Shown here in pieces: positions 9,230 through 16,760 of a stretch of DNA of 64,000 nucleotides (its first letter is position 1; every line of letters starts with the position of its first letter). Source of the DNA: Alphaproteobacteria bacterium (GTDB lineage: Bacteria; Pseudomonadota; Alphaproteobacteria; Rhodospirillales; Magnetovibrionaceae); NCBI GenBank assembly GCA_015231605.1, contig JADGBG010000001.1, positions 1 through 64,000 on the forward strand, read 5' to 3'. Position numbers and translations under genes: made by a program. The notes beneath the pieces are model-generated. The model saw only the letters and a program-made list of their open reading frames with translations. It was not told the DNA's origin and did no database searches.

Positions 9230-9267
9230 CGCGGCCTTGAACACCCTTCGCACCCAGGAGATCGCAG

Positions 9268-10143
9268 ATGTACAAGGGGTCCTTCGTTGCCCTCATCACC
9301 CCGTTCAAGGACGGCCAGGTCGATGACGCCACCTACCAATCCTTCGTCGATTGGCAGATCAAGGAGGGCACGCATGGCCTGGTGCCGTGCGGCACCACGG
9401 GCGAATCCCCGACCCTGACCCACGAGGAACACAAACGGGTCACGGAATCGTGCATTTCGGTGGCCGCCGGCCGGGTTCCGGTGATGGCGGGCGCGGGATC
9501 CAATTCGACGGCCGAGGCCATTGATCTGGCGCGGCACGCCCAGAAGGCGGGCGCGGATTCCATCCTGGTGGTGACGCCGTACTACAACAAGCCTACCCAG
9601 GCGGGGCTGTACGCGCATTACAAGGCCATTCACGACGCCGTGGACCTGCCGGTCTTCATCTACAACATTCCCGGGCGCAGCGTCATCGACATGTCCATGG
9701 ACACGATGAAGCGCCTGGCGGAGTTGCCGCGCATCGCCGGGCTCAAGGACGCCACGTCGGACCTTGCACGCCCCATCGCGGTGGCCAAGGAAATCGGCCC
9801 CGATTTTTGCCAACTGTCGGGCGAGGACGCCACCGCCATCCCGTTCCTGGCGGCGGGCGGTCACGGCTGCATTTCCGTCACCGCCAACATCGCGCCGGCC
9901 AAGGTCGCGGCCCAGCACGATGCCTGGAACGCCGGCGACGTGGCCCGCGCCATGGCGATCCAGTCGGAACTGATCGGCATTCATAAGTCCATGTTCGTGG
10001 AAACCAGCCCCGGCCCCGTCAAGTACGCGGCCAAGCTGATGGGGATCTGTTCGGACGAACTGCGTTTGCCGTTGGTCGAGGTTTCCGAGGCCACCAAGAT
10101 CGCCGTGGAAAGCGCGCTGCGTCATGCGGGCCTGATCGACTGA
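9268..10143 (+). CDS. dapA: 4-hydroxy-tetrahydrodipicolinate synthase
   Basis: Condenses pyruvate and aspartate semialdehyde in lysine and diaminopimelate synthesis. The 291-residue TIM barrel has the pyruvate-binding GTTGESPTL motif, the tyrosine region [11 protein letters not shown], the IYNIPGRSV arginine motif, and the Schiff-base lysine in [13 protein letters not shown] sits 8 nt before the ATG. It is divergent from slt and followed after 28 nt by smpB. Confidence 0.97.
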   Translation: MYKGSFVALITPFKDGQVDDATYQSFVDWQIKEGTHGLVPCGTTGESPTLTHEEHKRVTESCISVAAGRVPVMAGAGSNSTAEAIDLARHAQKAGADSILVVTPYYNKPTQAGLYAHYKAIHDAVDLPVFIYNIPGRSVIDMSMDTMKRLAELPRIAGLKDATSDLARPIAVAKEIGPDFCQLSGEDATAIPFLAAGGHGCISVTANIAPAKVAAQHDAWNAGDVARAMAIQSELIGIHKSMFVETSPGPVKYAAKLMGICSDELRLPLVEVSEATKIAVESALRHAGLID

Positions 10144-10171
10144 CCTCGGAATAGGGGGTGGACGGGCCGTC

Positions 10172-10666
10172 ATGGCGAAGAAAACCAAGAAAAAAGGCCC
10201 AGTCGGCAACATCGTGGCGCAGAACCGCAAGGCGCGGCACGACTATTTCATTGAGGACACGGTCGAGGCGGGCATCATGCTCATGGGCTCCGAGGTGAAG
10301 GCGTTGCGCAGCGGCACCGCCTCCATCGTCGATTCCTACGCCCAGGAAAAAGATGGGGAAATGTATCTTCTCCATGCCTATATCCCGGAATATGGGCCCG
10401 CCGCCAAGCACACCGGGCATGTGGAGACGCGGCGCGCCAGGAAGCTTCTGTTGCACCGCCGCGAGATCGAGAGACTGGCGGCGGCCGTGCAGCGCGAAGG
10501 CTATACCCTGGTGCCGCTCAGCATCTTCTTCAACCCGCGTGGGATCGCCAAGGTGGAGTTGGGCTTGGGCAAGGGCAAGCATAATGTGGACAAACGCCAG
10601 TCCGCGAAGGATCGCGACTGGAAGCGGGACAAGGCGAGGCTTTTGAGCGCATCCCGCAAATCCTGA
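10172..10666 (+). CDS. smpB: SsrA-binding protein
   Basis: Binds tmRNA and brings it to stalled ribosomes for trans-translation. The 164-residue protein has the N-terminal [20 protein letters not shown] oligonucleotide-binding barrel, the [10 protein letters not shown] motif, and the basic C-terminal tail ([18 protein letters not shown]) that enters the empty mRNA channel. dapA-smpB adjacency is common in alphaproteobacteria. The tmRNA gene itself is not in the window. Confidence 0.97.
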   Translation: MAKKTKKKGPVGNIVAQNRKARHDYFIEDTVEAGIMLMGSEVKALRSGTASIVDSYAQEKDGEMYLLHAYIPEYGPAAKHTGHVETRRARKLLLHRREIERLAAAVQREGYTLVPLSIFFNPRGIAKVELGLGKGKHNVDKRQSAKDRDWKRDKARLLSASRKS

Positions 10667-10676
10667 GGAGAGCGCC

Positions 10677-11372
10677 ATGGCCGACGATGACAGACCCGAT
10701 CTCACCGGCGACGTGGAGGGCAGCGTCCTCGGCTCCATCAAGAAAAAGTTGGTGGAAACCAAGGAGGCGTGGGCCCGGGAAGGCCGCGCATTGACCGGCG
10801 CGCCCGTCACGCCCGACAAGCCGCGTTTGCCGCCCGGGCAGCGTCTGACCGGCGACTTTCCCGTTCTCGACCTGGGCGTTCAGCCCGCCATCCGGCCCGA
10901 GGACTGGCGGCTCTCCGTTTCGGGGCTGGTGGAAAACCCCATCGACTGGGGATGGGACGACTTCCATGCCCAGCCTCAGGTGCGGATGCGCACCGACATC
11001 CACTGCGTCACCACGTGGTCGCGCTACGACAACGACTGGGAAGGGGTGTCGGCCCGCGATTTCCTGAACGTCGTGAAGCCCAAGGCCGAAGCCCGGCATT
11101 TGGTGTTTCACAGCCATGACGGCTACACCACCAACGTGCCGCTCAAGACCTTCGACGACGACGACGTCCTCTTGGCGCATACCTGGAACGGCGCGCCCCT
11201 GACCCGGGAACACGGCGGCCCCATCCGGCCGATCATTCCCAAGTTATACTTCTGGAAAAGCGCCAAGTGGGTGAAACACATCACGTTTCTGGATAAAGAC
11301 GCGCCCGGTTTCTGGGAAGTGCGGGGATACAACAACAACGCCGACCCGTGGAAGGAGGAACGTTACGGTTAA
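10677..11372 (+). CDS. sulfite-oxidase-like molybdopterin oxidoreductase
   Basis: The 231-residue protein belongs to the sulfite oxidase / MsrP-like molybdenum fold. The conserved cysteine expected to ligate molybdenum is in DIHCVTTWSRYDNDWEGV, and PIIPKLYFWKSAKW is the usual cofactor-contact region. No Tat or Sec signal is visible, so unlike MsrP or SorA it should stay in the cytoplasm. There is no partner cytochrome or flavin subunit beside it and its substrate is unknown. It starts 10 nt after smpB with AGGAG before the ATG. Confidence 0.85.
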   Translation: MADDDRPDLTGDVEGSVLGSIKKKLVETKEAWAREGRALTGAPVTPDKPRLPPGQRLTGDFPVLDLGVQPAIRPEDWRLSVSGLVENPIDWGWDDFHAQPQVRMRTDIHCVTTWSRYDNDWEGVSARDFLNVVKPKAEARHLVFHSHDGYTTNVPLKTFDDDDVLLAHTWNGAPLTREHGGPIRPIIPKLYFWKSAKWVKHITFLDKDAPGFWEVRGYNNNADPWKEERYG

Positions 11373-11441
11373 TTCTACTTGCGTTTTTGCGCCTATCCTA
11401 CGATAGTGTGCACCCTCCACGCAGTATTGGGACGCTCATCC

Positions 11442-11927
11442 GTGACGGACATCAATGAAACCGGGCTCGATACCAGCTGTCAGGGCCGCTACAGCGAGCG
11501 GCGCGGCACGTGCCGCGCCTTGCATTCGTGGTTGGAGCACTATACCGCCGGGTCCGTGCCGCTGACGTCGGCGGTCTCCATCGCAGACGACTTTCCCGAC
11601 ATGTGCGACAACATGTTCCTGCTCAAACTGGTTTTCGATCCGCTCAAGTACACCTTTGTCTACAGCGGTCCGAACGTCGATGCGTTCTGCGGCCGGGAAA
11701 CGTTGGGCAAGTGCGCGTCGGAAACGTTGCCGGAGGGAATCCTGGAACGCTTTCCCTACGCCACCCGCGCAATGCGGGAATTCAAGCATCCCATCAGCAT
11801 CAACGAGAGCCTGTTCTTCAACGGCCAATACATCCTGTGCCGGTTGATGTTGATGCCGCTCAGCGAGGGCGGCGATGGCATCGACCATATCCTGGGCGCG
11901 CTGACGTACCGGGTCGACGAGGAATGA
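11442..11927 (+). CDS. PAS-like sensory domain protein
   Basis: A 161-residue stand-alone domain resembling the PAS_5-type proteins common in Rhodospirillales. Visible features are LHSWLEHYTAGSVPLTSAVS, a central FVYSGPNVDAFCGRETLGK strand-turn and the final HILGALTYRVDEE strand. There is no output domain, so it may sense a ligand or interact with a partner. I take GTG (VTDINETG) as start because the only longer start is a TTG that overlaps a promoter-like AT-rich stretch; no ATG exists nearby. The start is uncertain. Confidence 0.6.
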   Translation: MTDINETGLDTSCQGRYSERRGTCRALHSWLEHYTAGSVPLTSAVSIADDFPDMCDNMFLLKLVFDPLKYTFVYSGPNVDAFCGRETLGKCASETLPEGILERFPYATRAMREFKHPISINESLFFNGQYILCRLMLMPLSEGGDGIDHILGALTYRVDEE

Positions 11928-12000
11928 ACGCCTTTCCTTTTCCACGCCCTTAGCCGTACACTGTGAAGATGGGGCAGGGAGTTGAAAAGGATCTTCGATC

Positions 12001-12240
12001 ATGTCCAAAGACGCGAAGCAACGGTTGCACCTGGTGTTTGGTGGCCACGTGAAAGACCCGCAAGGGGTCGAGTTCGACGATCTGGAAAACCTCGACATCG
12101 TTGGCATCTATCCCAACAACGCCGACGCCCTGGCCGCGTGGCGCGCCAAGTCGCAGGCCCACGTGGACGACGCGCACAAGAAATACGTGCTCGTGCACCT
12201 TCATCGTCTGTTGGACGACCCGGAACACGAACAGGAATAA
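12001..12240 (+). CDS. small DUF4170-like protein
   Basis: A 79-residue soluble protein starting MSKDAKQRLHLVFGG, with an IVGIYPNNADALAAWRAKSQ core and a C-terminal helix containing VLVHLHRLLD. It resembles the alphaproteobacterial DUF4170 family, whose function is not known. No signal peptide, cysteine pair or membrane segment is seen. It stands alone, convergent with the DUF4169-like gene. Confidence 0.75.
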   Translation: MSKDAKQRLHLVFGGHVKDPQGVEFDDLENLDIVGIYPNNADALAAWRAKSQAHVDDAHKKYVLVHLHRLLDDPEHEQE

Positions 12241-12268
12241 ACGGGCGGGAAGAAACGGGCCCCGGTGC

Positions 12269-12469
12269 TCAGTCTTTTATGGGCTTGAGCGTCACGGGAT
12301 CAAGGTGGTGCGCTTCGAAACGCTTGCTTTCCAGCGCCTTGTTCGCCTTTTCGATGTCCTTGAGGACCTTGGGGCGGCCGAACTTGAAGCGATTGTCCTT
12401 GGCCTTTTGTTCCTTTTCGGCGCGCGCCTTGGCCTTGCGGAGCGTGTTCAGGTTCACGATGTCGGCCAT
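12269..12469 (-). CDS. small basic DUF4169-like protein
   Basis: A 66-residue, highly charged protein beginning MADIVNLNTLRKAKARAEKEQKA, the characteristic N-terminus of the DUF4169 family. It is lysine/arginine-rich, probably largely helical, with no known function. It lies 14 nt downstream of thrH on the same strand and may be co-transcribed with it. Confidence 0.75.
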   Translation of the reverse strand: MADIVNLNTLRKAKARAEKEQKAKDNRFKFGRPKVLKDIEKANKALESKRFEAHHLDPVTLKPIKD

Positions 12470-12483
12470 GGCGCGCCCTTCCC

Positions 12484-13092
12484 TCAGTCCCTGGGCGGCG
12501 CGGTCAGCAGGTGCCGGGCCGCGTCCTCATAGTTGGTGAAGTGGGGATAGCCCGGGAAATCGTCAAGAACATTCTGCGGGGCGTGGAAGAACGCGCTGAC
12601 GTGCGCGGCCTGGATCATTCCGGTGTCGTTGTAGCTGTCGCCCATGGCGGCGGTGATGAAGTTCAGCTCGCGCAACGCCTTGACCGACTTGGTCTTGTGG
12701 TCCGTGGTGCGCAGGCGGTAGCCCGCGACGCGGCCGTCGTCCGCCACGTCCAGGTAATGGCAGAACAGCGTCGGCCAGCCCAGTTGTTCCATCAGCGGCT
12801 TGGCGAAGTCGTAGAAGGTGTCGGACAGGATGATCACCTGGGCCTGGGTGCGCAATTCGTCCAGGAAATCCTTCGCGCCGTCCATTGGCCCCATGGCGCC
12901 GATCACGTCCTGGATCAGGTCGATCTTGATGCCGTGCTGGTCCATGACCTTGAGGCGGTGGCGCATCAACTCGTCGTAATCGCGGATGTCGCGGGTCGTG
13001 AGGCGCAGTTCCTCGATGCCGGTCTTGGCGGCGACGCCAAGCCAGATCTCGGGGACCAGAACCCCTTCCATGTCCAGGCAGATGACCCTCAT
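12484..13092 (-). CDS. thrH: phosphoserine phosphatase / homoserine phosphotransferase (ThrH)
   Basis: HAD-superfamily enzyme that dephosphorylates phosphoserine and can transfer the phosphate to homoserine. The 202-residue protein has the nucleophile motif ICLDMEGVLVPE (D7, with a Glu at +2 as in ThrH), a helical cap, the motif II serine in IILSDTFYDF, and AMGDSYNDTGM for metal binding. The length matches Pseudomonas ThrH. It is followed on the same strand by a DUF4169-like gene. Confidence 0.9.
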   Translation of the reverse strand: MRVICLDMEGVLVPEIWLGVAAKTGIEELRLTTRDIRDYDELMRHRLKVMDQHGIKIDLIQDVIGAMGPMDGAKDFLDELRTQAQVIILSDTFYDFAKPLMEQLGWPTLFCHYLDVADDGRVAGYRLRTTDHKTKSVKALRELNFITAAMGDSYNDTGMIQAAHVSAFFHAPQNVLDDFPGYPHFTNYEDAARHLLTAPPRD

Positions 13093-13163
13093 ATAATCCT
13101 CGCAGTCGGGAATCGGTTAAGTGCTTTGCAAAAATGTAGCAAACCGACAGGGGGGCGCAACAC

Positions 13164-13799
13164 TCAAACGATGGCGCGGAACACGGCGTGGAACATTTCT
13201 TCGGTCAGCCGTCCGGTGTTGGTGTTGTAGCGCGAACAATGATAGCTGTCCGCAAGGCGCAATCCGCCGCCCAATTCGTGGCGCGCCCCATGGGCGAAGG
13301 CAAAGGCGGATTGCGTTTTGCCCAGCGCCTTGAGAACCGCGTTGTGCGCGACGTGCCCCAGGGCGACGATGTGGCGAAGATTGTCCATGGCTCCGATTTC
13401 CGCCGCGAGAAAGGGATTGCAGGCGCGGATTTCTTCTCCGACCACCTTGTTGTGAGGCGGAACGCAGCGCACTGCGTTGGTGATGCGGCATCGGGTGAGC
13501 GCCACGCCGTCGTCGGCCGTTTGTCCGTACGCGCCCCGTCCCAGCCCGAACGTGAGAAGCGTGGGGTAGAGCAGGTCTCCGGCGTAGTCCCCGGTGAACG
13601 GCCGGCCCGTGCGGTTCGCGCCGTGCAGGCCCGGCGCCAGGCCGACGACGAGGATTTCCGCGTCCAGCGGTCCGAAGCTGCGCACCGGGGCGTTGTGGTG
13701 GCCGGAATGGGCGGAACGGTTCGCCACGCGATAGTCCACCAGGCGCGCGCACGCGGCGCACCCGGCGTCGGGTTCGATGGCGGAGGGGTCCCGGACCAT
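13164..13799 (-). CDS. uracil-DNA glycosylase, family 5 (UDGb-like)
   Basis: Base-excision repair enzyme that removes uracil and related deaminated bases. The 211-residue protein has cysteines placed for a [4Fe-4S] cluster (CAAC near the N-terminus, C in TRCRITNAVRC), the active-site loop VVGLAPGLHGANRTGRPFTGD, ALGHVAHNAVL, and the C-terminal DSYHCSRYNTNTGRL loop typical of family 5. Glycosylase family is inferred from these loops. It begins 4 nt after the NYN-domain gene. Confidence 0.88.
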   Translation of the reverse strand: MVRDPSAIEPDAGCAACARLVDYRVANRSAHSGHHNAPVRSFGPLDAEILVVGLAPGLHGANRTGRPFTGDYAGDLLYPTLLTFGLGRGAYGQTADDGVALTRCRITNAVRCVPPHNKVVGEEIRACNPFLAAEIGAMDNLRHIVALGHVAHNAVLKALGKTQSAFAFAHGARHELGGGLRLADSYHCSRYNTNTGRLTEEMFHAVFRAIV

Positions 13800-13803
13800 C
13801 GTC

Positions 13804-14454
13804 TCAGTTCAGGTTTTCGAAGTCGCCGGGCGCGCGGATGGCACCCGTGTCGTCATCCGTTTGCGCACCGTCATTGGGTTCCGCCGCCTGGTGCTGACGG
13901 TGGTGGTGATGGTGTTGCGGGCGTTCGCCGCTGCGCGCGATGCTTTTTTCCAGATCCACCAGTTCGATGAAATTGTCGGCCTGACGGCGCAGTTCGTCCG
14001 CCACCATCGGAGGCTGGGACTTCACGGTGCTGACCACCGAACAGCGCAGGCCCTTGCGCTGCACCGCCTCGATCAGGCGGCGGAAGTCGCCGTCGCCGGA
14101 AAACAGCACGATATGGTCCAGGTGTTCGGCCATTTCCATGACGTCAATGGCCAGCTCGATGTCCATGTTGCCTTTGATTTTGCGCCGTCCGGACGCGTCG
14201 GTGAATTCCTTGGTGGGCTTGGTCACCATGGTGTAGCCGTTGTAGTCCAGCCAATCCACCAAGGGGCGGAGCGGAGAGTACTCGGCGTCGTCCATCAGCG
14301 CCGTGTAGTAGAACGCCCGAACCAGGTGGCCCTTGTCGGCGAAGTGTTCCAAAAGGCGCTTGTAGTCGATGTCGAAATCCAAAGAGCGGGCGGCGGCGTA
14401 CAGGTTGGAACCGTCGATGAAAAGCCCAATGCGTTCCTGAGGATAGAAAATCAT
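13804..14454 (-). CDS. NYN-domain (LabA/DUF88-like) putative ribonuclease
   Basis: The 216-residue protein has a PIN-like NYN domain. Its acidic metal-binding residues are in RIGLFIDGSNLY (D14), the middle GNMDIELAIDVMEMA, and IVLFSGDGDFRRLIEAVQRKG. The C-terminal 30 residues are low-complexity and His-rich (HHHHHRQHQ), possibly metal-binding. Family members act on RNA. The UDG gene follows at 4 nt. Confidence 0.88.
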   Translation of the reverse strand: MIFYPQERIGLFIDGSNLYAAARSLDFDIDYKRLLEHFADKGHLVRAFYYTALMDDAEYSPLRPLVDWLDYNGYTMVTKPTKEFTDASGRRKIKGNMDIELAIDVMEMAEHLDHIVLFSGDGDFRRLIEAVQRKGLRCSVVSTVKSQPPMVADELRRQADNFIELVDLEKSIARSGERPQHHHHHRQHQAAEPNDGAQTDDDTGAIRAPGDFENLN

Positions 14455-14573
14455 GTCAAAAAATCCTGAAAAAATAGGTTACTCATGGATACCGCAAACA
14501 ATGCGTATGGCGTATACCTAGGCGCGGCCCGTCCCATCTTCAAGGGGTTTTCGCAATCGTCGGGGAAGTGCAC

Positions 14574-15068
14574 ATGATCTTAATCGGCATCGGCGCCAAT
14601 CTGCCGTCCCCCCGTTTCGGCCAGCCGCGCGGCACCTGCGATGCGGCCGTCGAGGCCTTGGCGGCGCTTGACGGCGTGCGTGTCGCGACGCGTTCGCGTT
14701 GGTTCGAAAGCGCCCCCGTGCCGATCAGCGATCAGCCATGGTACGTGAACGGCGTATGCGCCGTGGAAACGAGCTTGTCCCCGGACAGGCTTCTGGCCGT
14801 GCTGCACGGCATCGAGGAGGATTTCGGACGCGTGCGGACGGAGCGCAACGCGGCGCGCGTGCTGGACCTGGATCTCCTGGCGTACGACGACCGTGTCAGC
14901 GCGCCGGGGGACGTTCCCATCGTGCCTCATCCGCGCCTGCACCAACGCGCGTTCGTGTTGTTGCCGTTGCGCGACGTCGCGCCCGAATGGACCCATCCCG
15001 GCCTCGCTCTGACTTTGGAGGAGATGATCCGGAGCCTGCCCGCCGATCAGGTGTCGCGCCCGCTTTAA
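14574..15068 (+). CDS. folK: 2-amino-4-hydroxy-6-hydroxymethyldihydropteridine pyrophosphokinase
   Basis: Transfers pyrophosphate from ATP to the pterin in folate synthesis. The 164-residue protein has the N-terminal IGIGANL motif, VRTERNAARVLDLDLLAYDD with the metal-binding aspartates, and VPHPRLHQRAFVLLPLRDVAPEW. I chose the ATG over a GTG two codons upstream because GGGGAA lies at a good spacing from it. Its stop overlaps the stop of the next, convergent gene in the shared palindrome TTAA. Confidence 0.94.
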   Translation: MILIGIGANLPSPRFGQPRGTCDAAVEALAALDGVRVATRSRWFESAPVPISDQPWYVNGVCAVETSLSPDRLLAVLHGIEEDFGRVRTERNAARVLDLDLLAYDDRVSAPGDVPIVPHPRLHQRAFVLLPLRDVAPEWTHPGLALTLEEMIRSLPADQVSRPL

Positions 15069-15997
15069 CGCGACTTGGCCGCGCCCAACGTGGTTTCAAT
15101 CATCTTTTCGATGTCGAACGCCGCATGCACCGTCGCGGCGTCGTTTTGCTTCACCGCGATTTCCAGGGCCAGGGCGATCTGCTGCAACAGATCCATGTCC
15201 TGGGCCTTGCCGCCTTTTCTATCGATCATCTCGCTGGTGATGTCGATCAGGGAGTGGCACAGCGCTTCCTGGTGCGCGTAGCGGGTCGCCGCGATGCGGT
15301 AGGACAGCGCGGTCGAGAGATCGCGCAGTTCCCGCATCCAACCGCTCAGCGTGCCCTTGTTGTCTCCGCCGGTCAGTCCGACGATCTTGCCAATCGTGAA
15401 TGTAATGCGCGATATATAGCTTTCAACGCGCTGATTATAAATAATATTTACGGTTCCCGCGTGATTGTCAGCGTCGTCCTTGCCGGTGGCTTTCTTTTTG
15501 AAGCTGTTGGGCACCACGGTCATCGGGGCGTCCTGGGTTCCGGGTCGTGGCGCCTTTCGCCGGTCGGGCCCGATGTAATCCGCCGTCACCACGAAGGGTT
15601 TTCGCCGCATCAGGAGATGGTCCAACGCCTTGTCCATCTTGTCGGAGGACAGCGGCAAGGTCAAAATCACGTCGACCCCGCCGTTGAGCAGACTGGCGAC
15701 GTTATCCACCGACGGTTCCCAGGCCAGGGAAATGACCGGCACGAACGGGTTGGGGCCGAGGTCCCCCTGGCGGATCTCGGTGAGAAGCGGGGAAATGTCT
15801 TCGTCGGACAAATGTGAGTTGGTGACCAAGAGATCGCAATCCCCCGCGGCCAGGGCGTCCCGCATCCCGGTTTGATCGCGCACGACGGTGAACTCGCGCA
15901 TGCCCTTGTCGAAAAGAATGTTGCGGATCGCCGACGCGGACAGGTCCGCCGCGTCGGCGATCACGACCTTCACATCGGCGAAACGGAATTGGCTCAT
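15065..15997 (-). CDS. degenerate receiver-domain protein with helical C-terminal domain
   Basis: Residues 8-125 have the response-regulator fold (VKVVIADAADLSASAIRNIL at the start, GGVDVILTLPLSSDKM at the end), but the key residues are lost: the phosphoacceptor Asp position reads Asn (N60 in DLLVTNSHLS), the conserved Lys is Leu (L114), and the acid pair is incomplete. Residues about 170-310 form a helical domain (ITFTIGKIVGLTG, ALSYRIAATRYAHQEALCHS) that I do not recognise. It is probably a phosphorylation-independent signalling or scaffold protein; no kinase gene is adjacent. Confidence 0.75.
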   Translation of the reverse strand: MSQFRFADVKVVIADAADLSASAIRNILFDKGMREFTVVRDQTGMRDALAAGDCDLLVTNSHLSDEDISPLLTEIRQGDLGPNPFVPVISLAWEPSVDNVASLLNGGVDVILTLPLSSDKMDKALDHLLMRRKPFVVTADYIGPDRRKAPRPGTQDAPMTVVPNSFKKKATGKDDADNHAGTVNIIYNQRVESYISRITFTIGKIVGLTGGDNKGTLSGWMRELRDLSTALSYRIAATRYAHQEALCHSLIDITSEMIDRKGGKAQDMDLLQQIALALEIAVKQNDAATVHAAFDIEKMIETTLGAAKSR

Positions 15998-16139
15998 CGG
16001 GTGTGGACGTCCGTGATTTTGTTAATCCATGCCTGGTCAGGATATAGCAATAATCATTTCAACGGCAAAGGGACATTGCGGTTCCGAGCCATAAGGCGCG
16101 TCCGTTGATCAAAAAAACGGAAATTTCACCCGTTTCCTG

Positions 16140-16170
16140 TTGCGTTCGGCCGTTCGGGTCAATATATAAT
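16140..16170 (+). promoter_or_regulatory. sigma70-type promoter of rpoZ
   Basis: TTGCGT (-35) is followed by TATATA 17 bases later or TATAAT 19 bases later in one of the few AT-rich patches of this region. The transcript would have a leader of about 30 nt with GGAG ahead of the rpoZ ATG. Confidence 0.6.
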
Positions 16171-16207
16171 CCGCAGATTCATAATGTTTTTCTGGAGACT
16201 CTGATCC

Positions 16208-16633
16208 ATGGCCCGCGTTACGGTCGAAGATTGCGTAACCAAGATCCCCAACCGCTTCGAACTGGTGATGGTCGCCGCCCAGCGCGCGCGCGATATTTCG
16301 TCCGGCTCCGAGCTGACCTTGGATCGCGACAACGACAAGAACCCCGTCGTCGCCTTGCGCGAAATCGCCGATGAAACCGTCGACTACGACGCCTTGCAGG
16401 AAACCCTCATCAAGGGGTTGCAGCGCTACATCGAAAGCGACGAGCCCGTCGAAGACGAAATGGACGTTCGCGCGCTTCAGCAGGACGTGTCCCGCGAAGT
16501 CAGCGAAGCCGACATGGACGAGGAAATCGCCGAAGACGAATTGACCGTCCATGACGTCGCCGCCGAGGAAGTCGAGGCCGCCATGGAAGAAGCTGAAGCC
16601 ATGATGGATGGGGGCGAAATCGAGGAAGCGTAA
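16208..16633 (+). CDS. rpoZ: RNA polymerase omega subunit
   Basis: Small subunit that helps assemble and stabilise RNA polymerase and forms part of a ppGpp site in proteobacteria. The 141-residue protein has the canonical [20 protein letters not shown] start, [12 protein letters not shown] and [16 protein letters not shown]. It is longer than the 91-residue E. coli protein because of an acidic C-terminal extension rich in Glu/Asp/Ala (about 80-141), typical in alphaproteobacteria. It directly precedes the (p)ppGpp synthetase gene, a conserved pairing. Confidence 0.97.
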   Translation: MARVTVEDCVTKIPNRFELVMVAAQRARDISSGSELTLDRDNDKNPVVALREIADETVDYDALQETLIKGLQRYIESDEPVEDEMDVRALQQDVSREVSEADMDEEIAEDELTVHDVAAEEVEAAMEEAEAMMDGGEIEEA

Positions 16634-16723
16634 GCATGCCGCGGCACGATGCACCGCACACCACGCCATGCCGCTCTGACTTGATGGGGAGTCCGGCTCC
16701 CATCGCCTTACCCGAACACTTGA

Positions 16724-16758
16724 AAAAGCCCTTCGCCCCCCCGGTGCGGAGGGCTTTT
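16724..16758 (+). terminator. terminator-like hairpin that also contains the rsh ribosome-binding site
   Basis: The arms AAAAGCCCT (16724-16732) and AGGGCTTTT (16750-16758) are perfectly complementary with a C-rich loop between them, so the structure ends in a U run like a rho-independent terminator for rpoZ. The GTG start of the downstream RSH gene begins only 2 nt after it, and the likely Shine-Dalgarno GGAGGG (16748-16753) lies in the loop edge and right arm. The hairpin could therefore limit both read-through and translation of rsh. Confidence 0.7.
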
Positions 16759-16760
16759 GC

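Noticed and set aside
16634-16723. Possible small RNA or ORF between rpoZ and the rsh hairpin
   Set aside because: No conserved protein pattern and no independent promoter; the segment reads as rpoZ 3' untranslated sequence.
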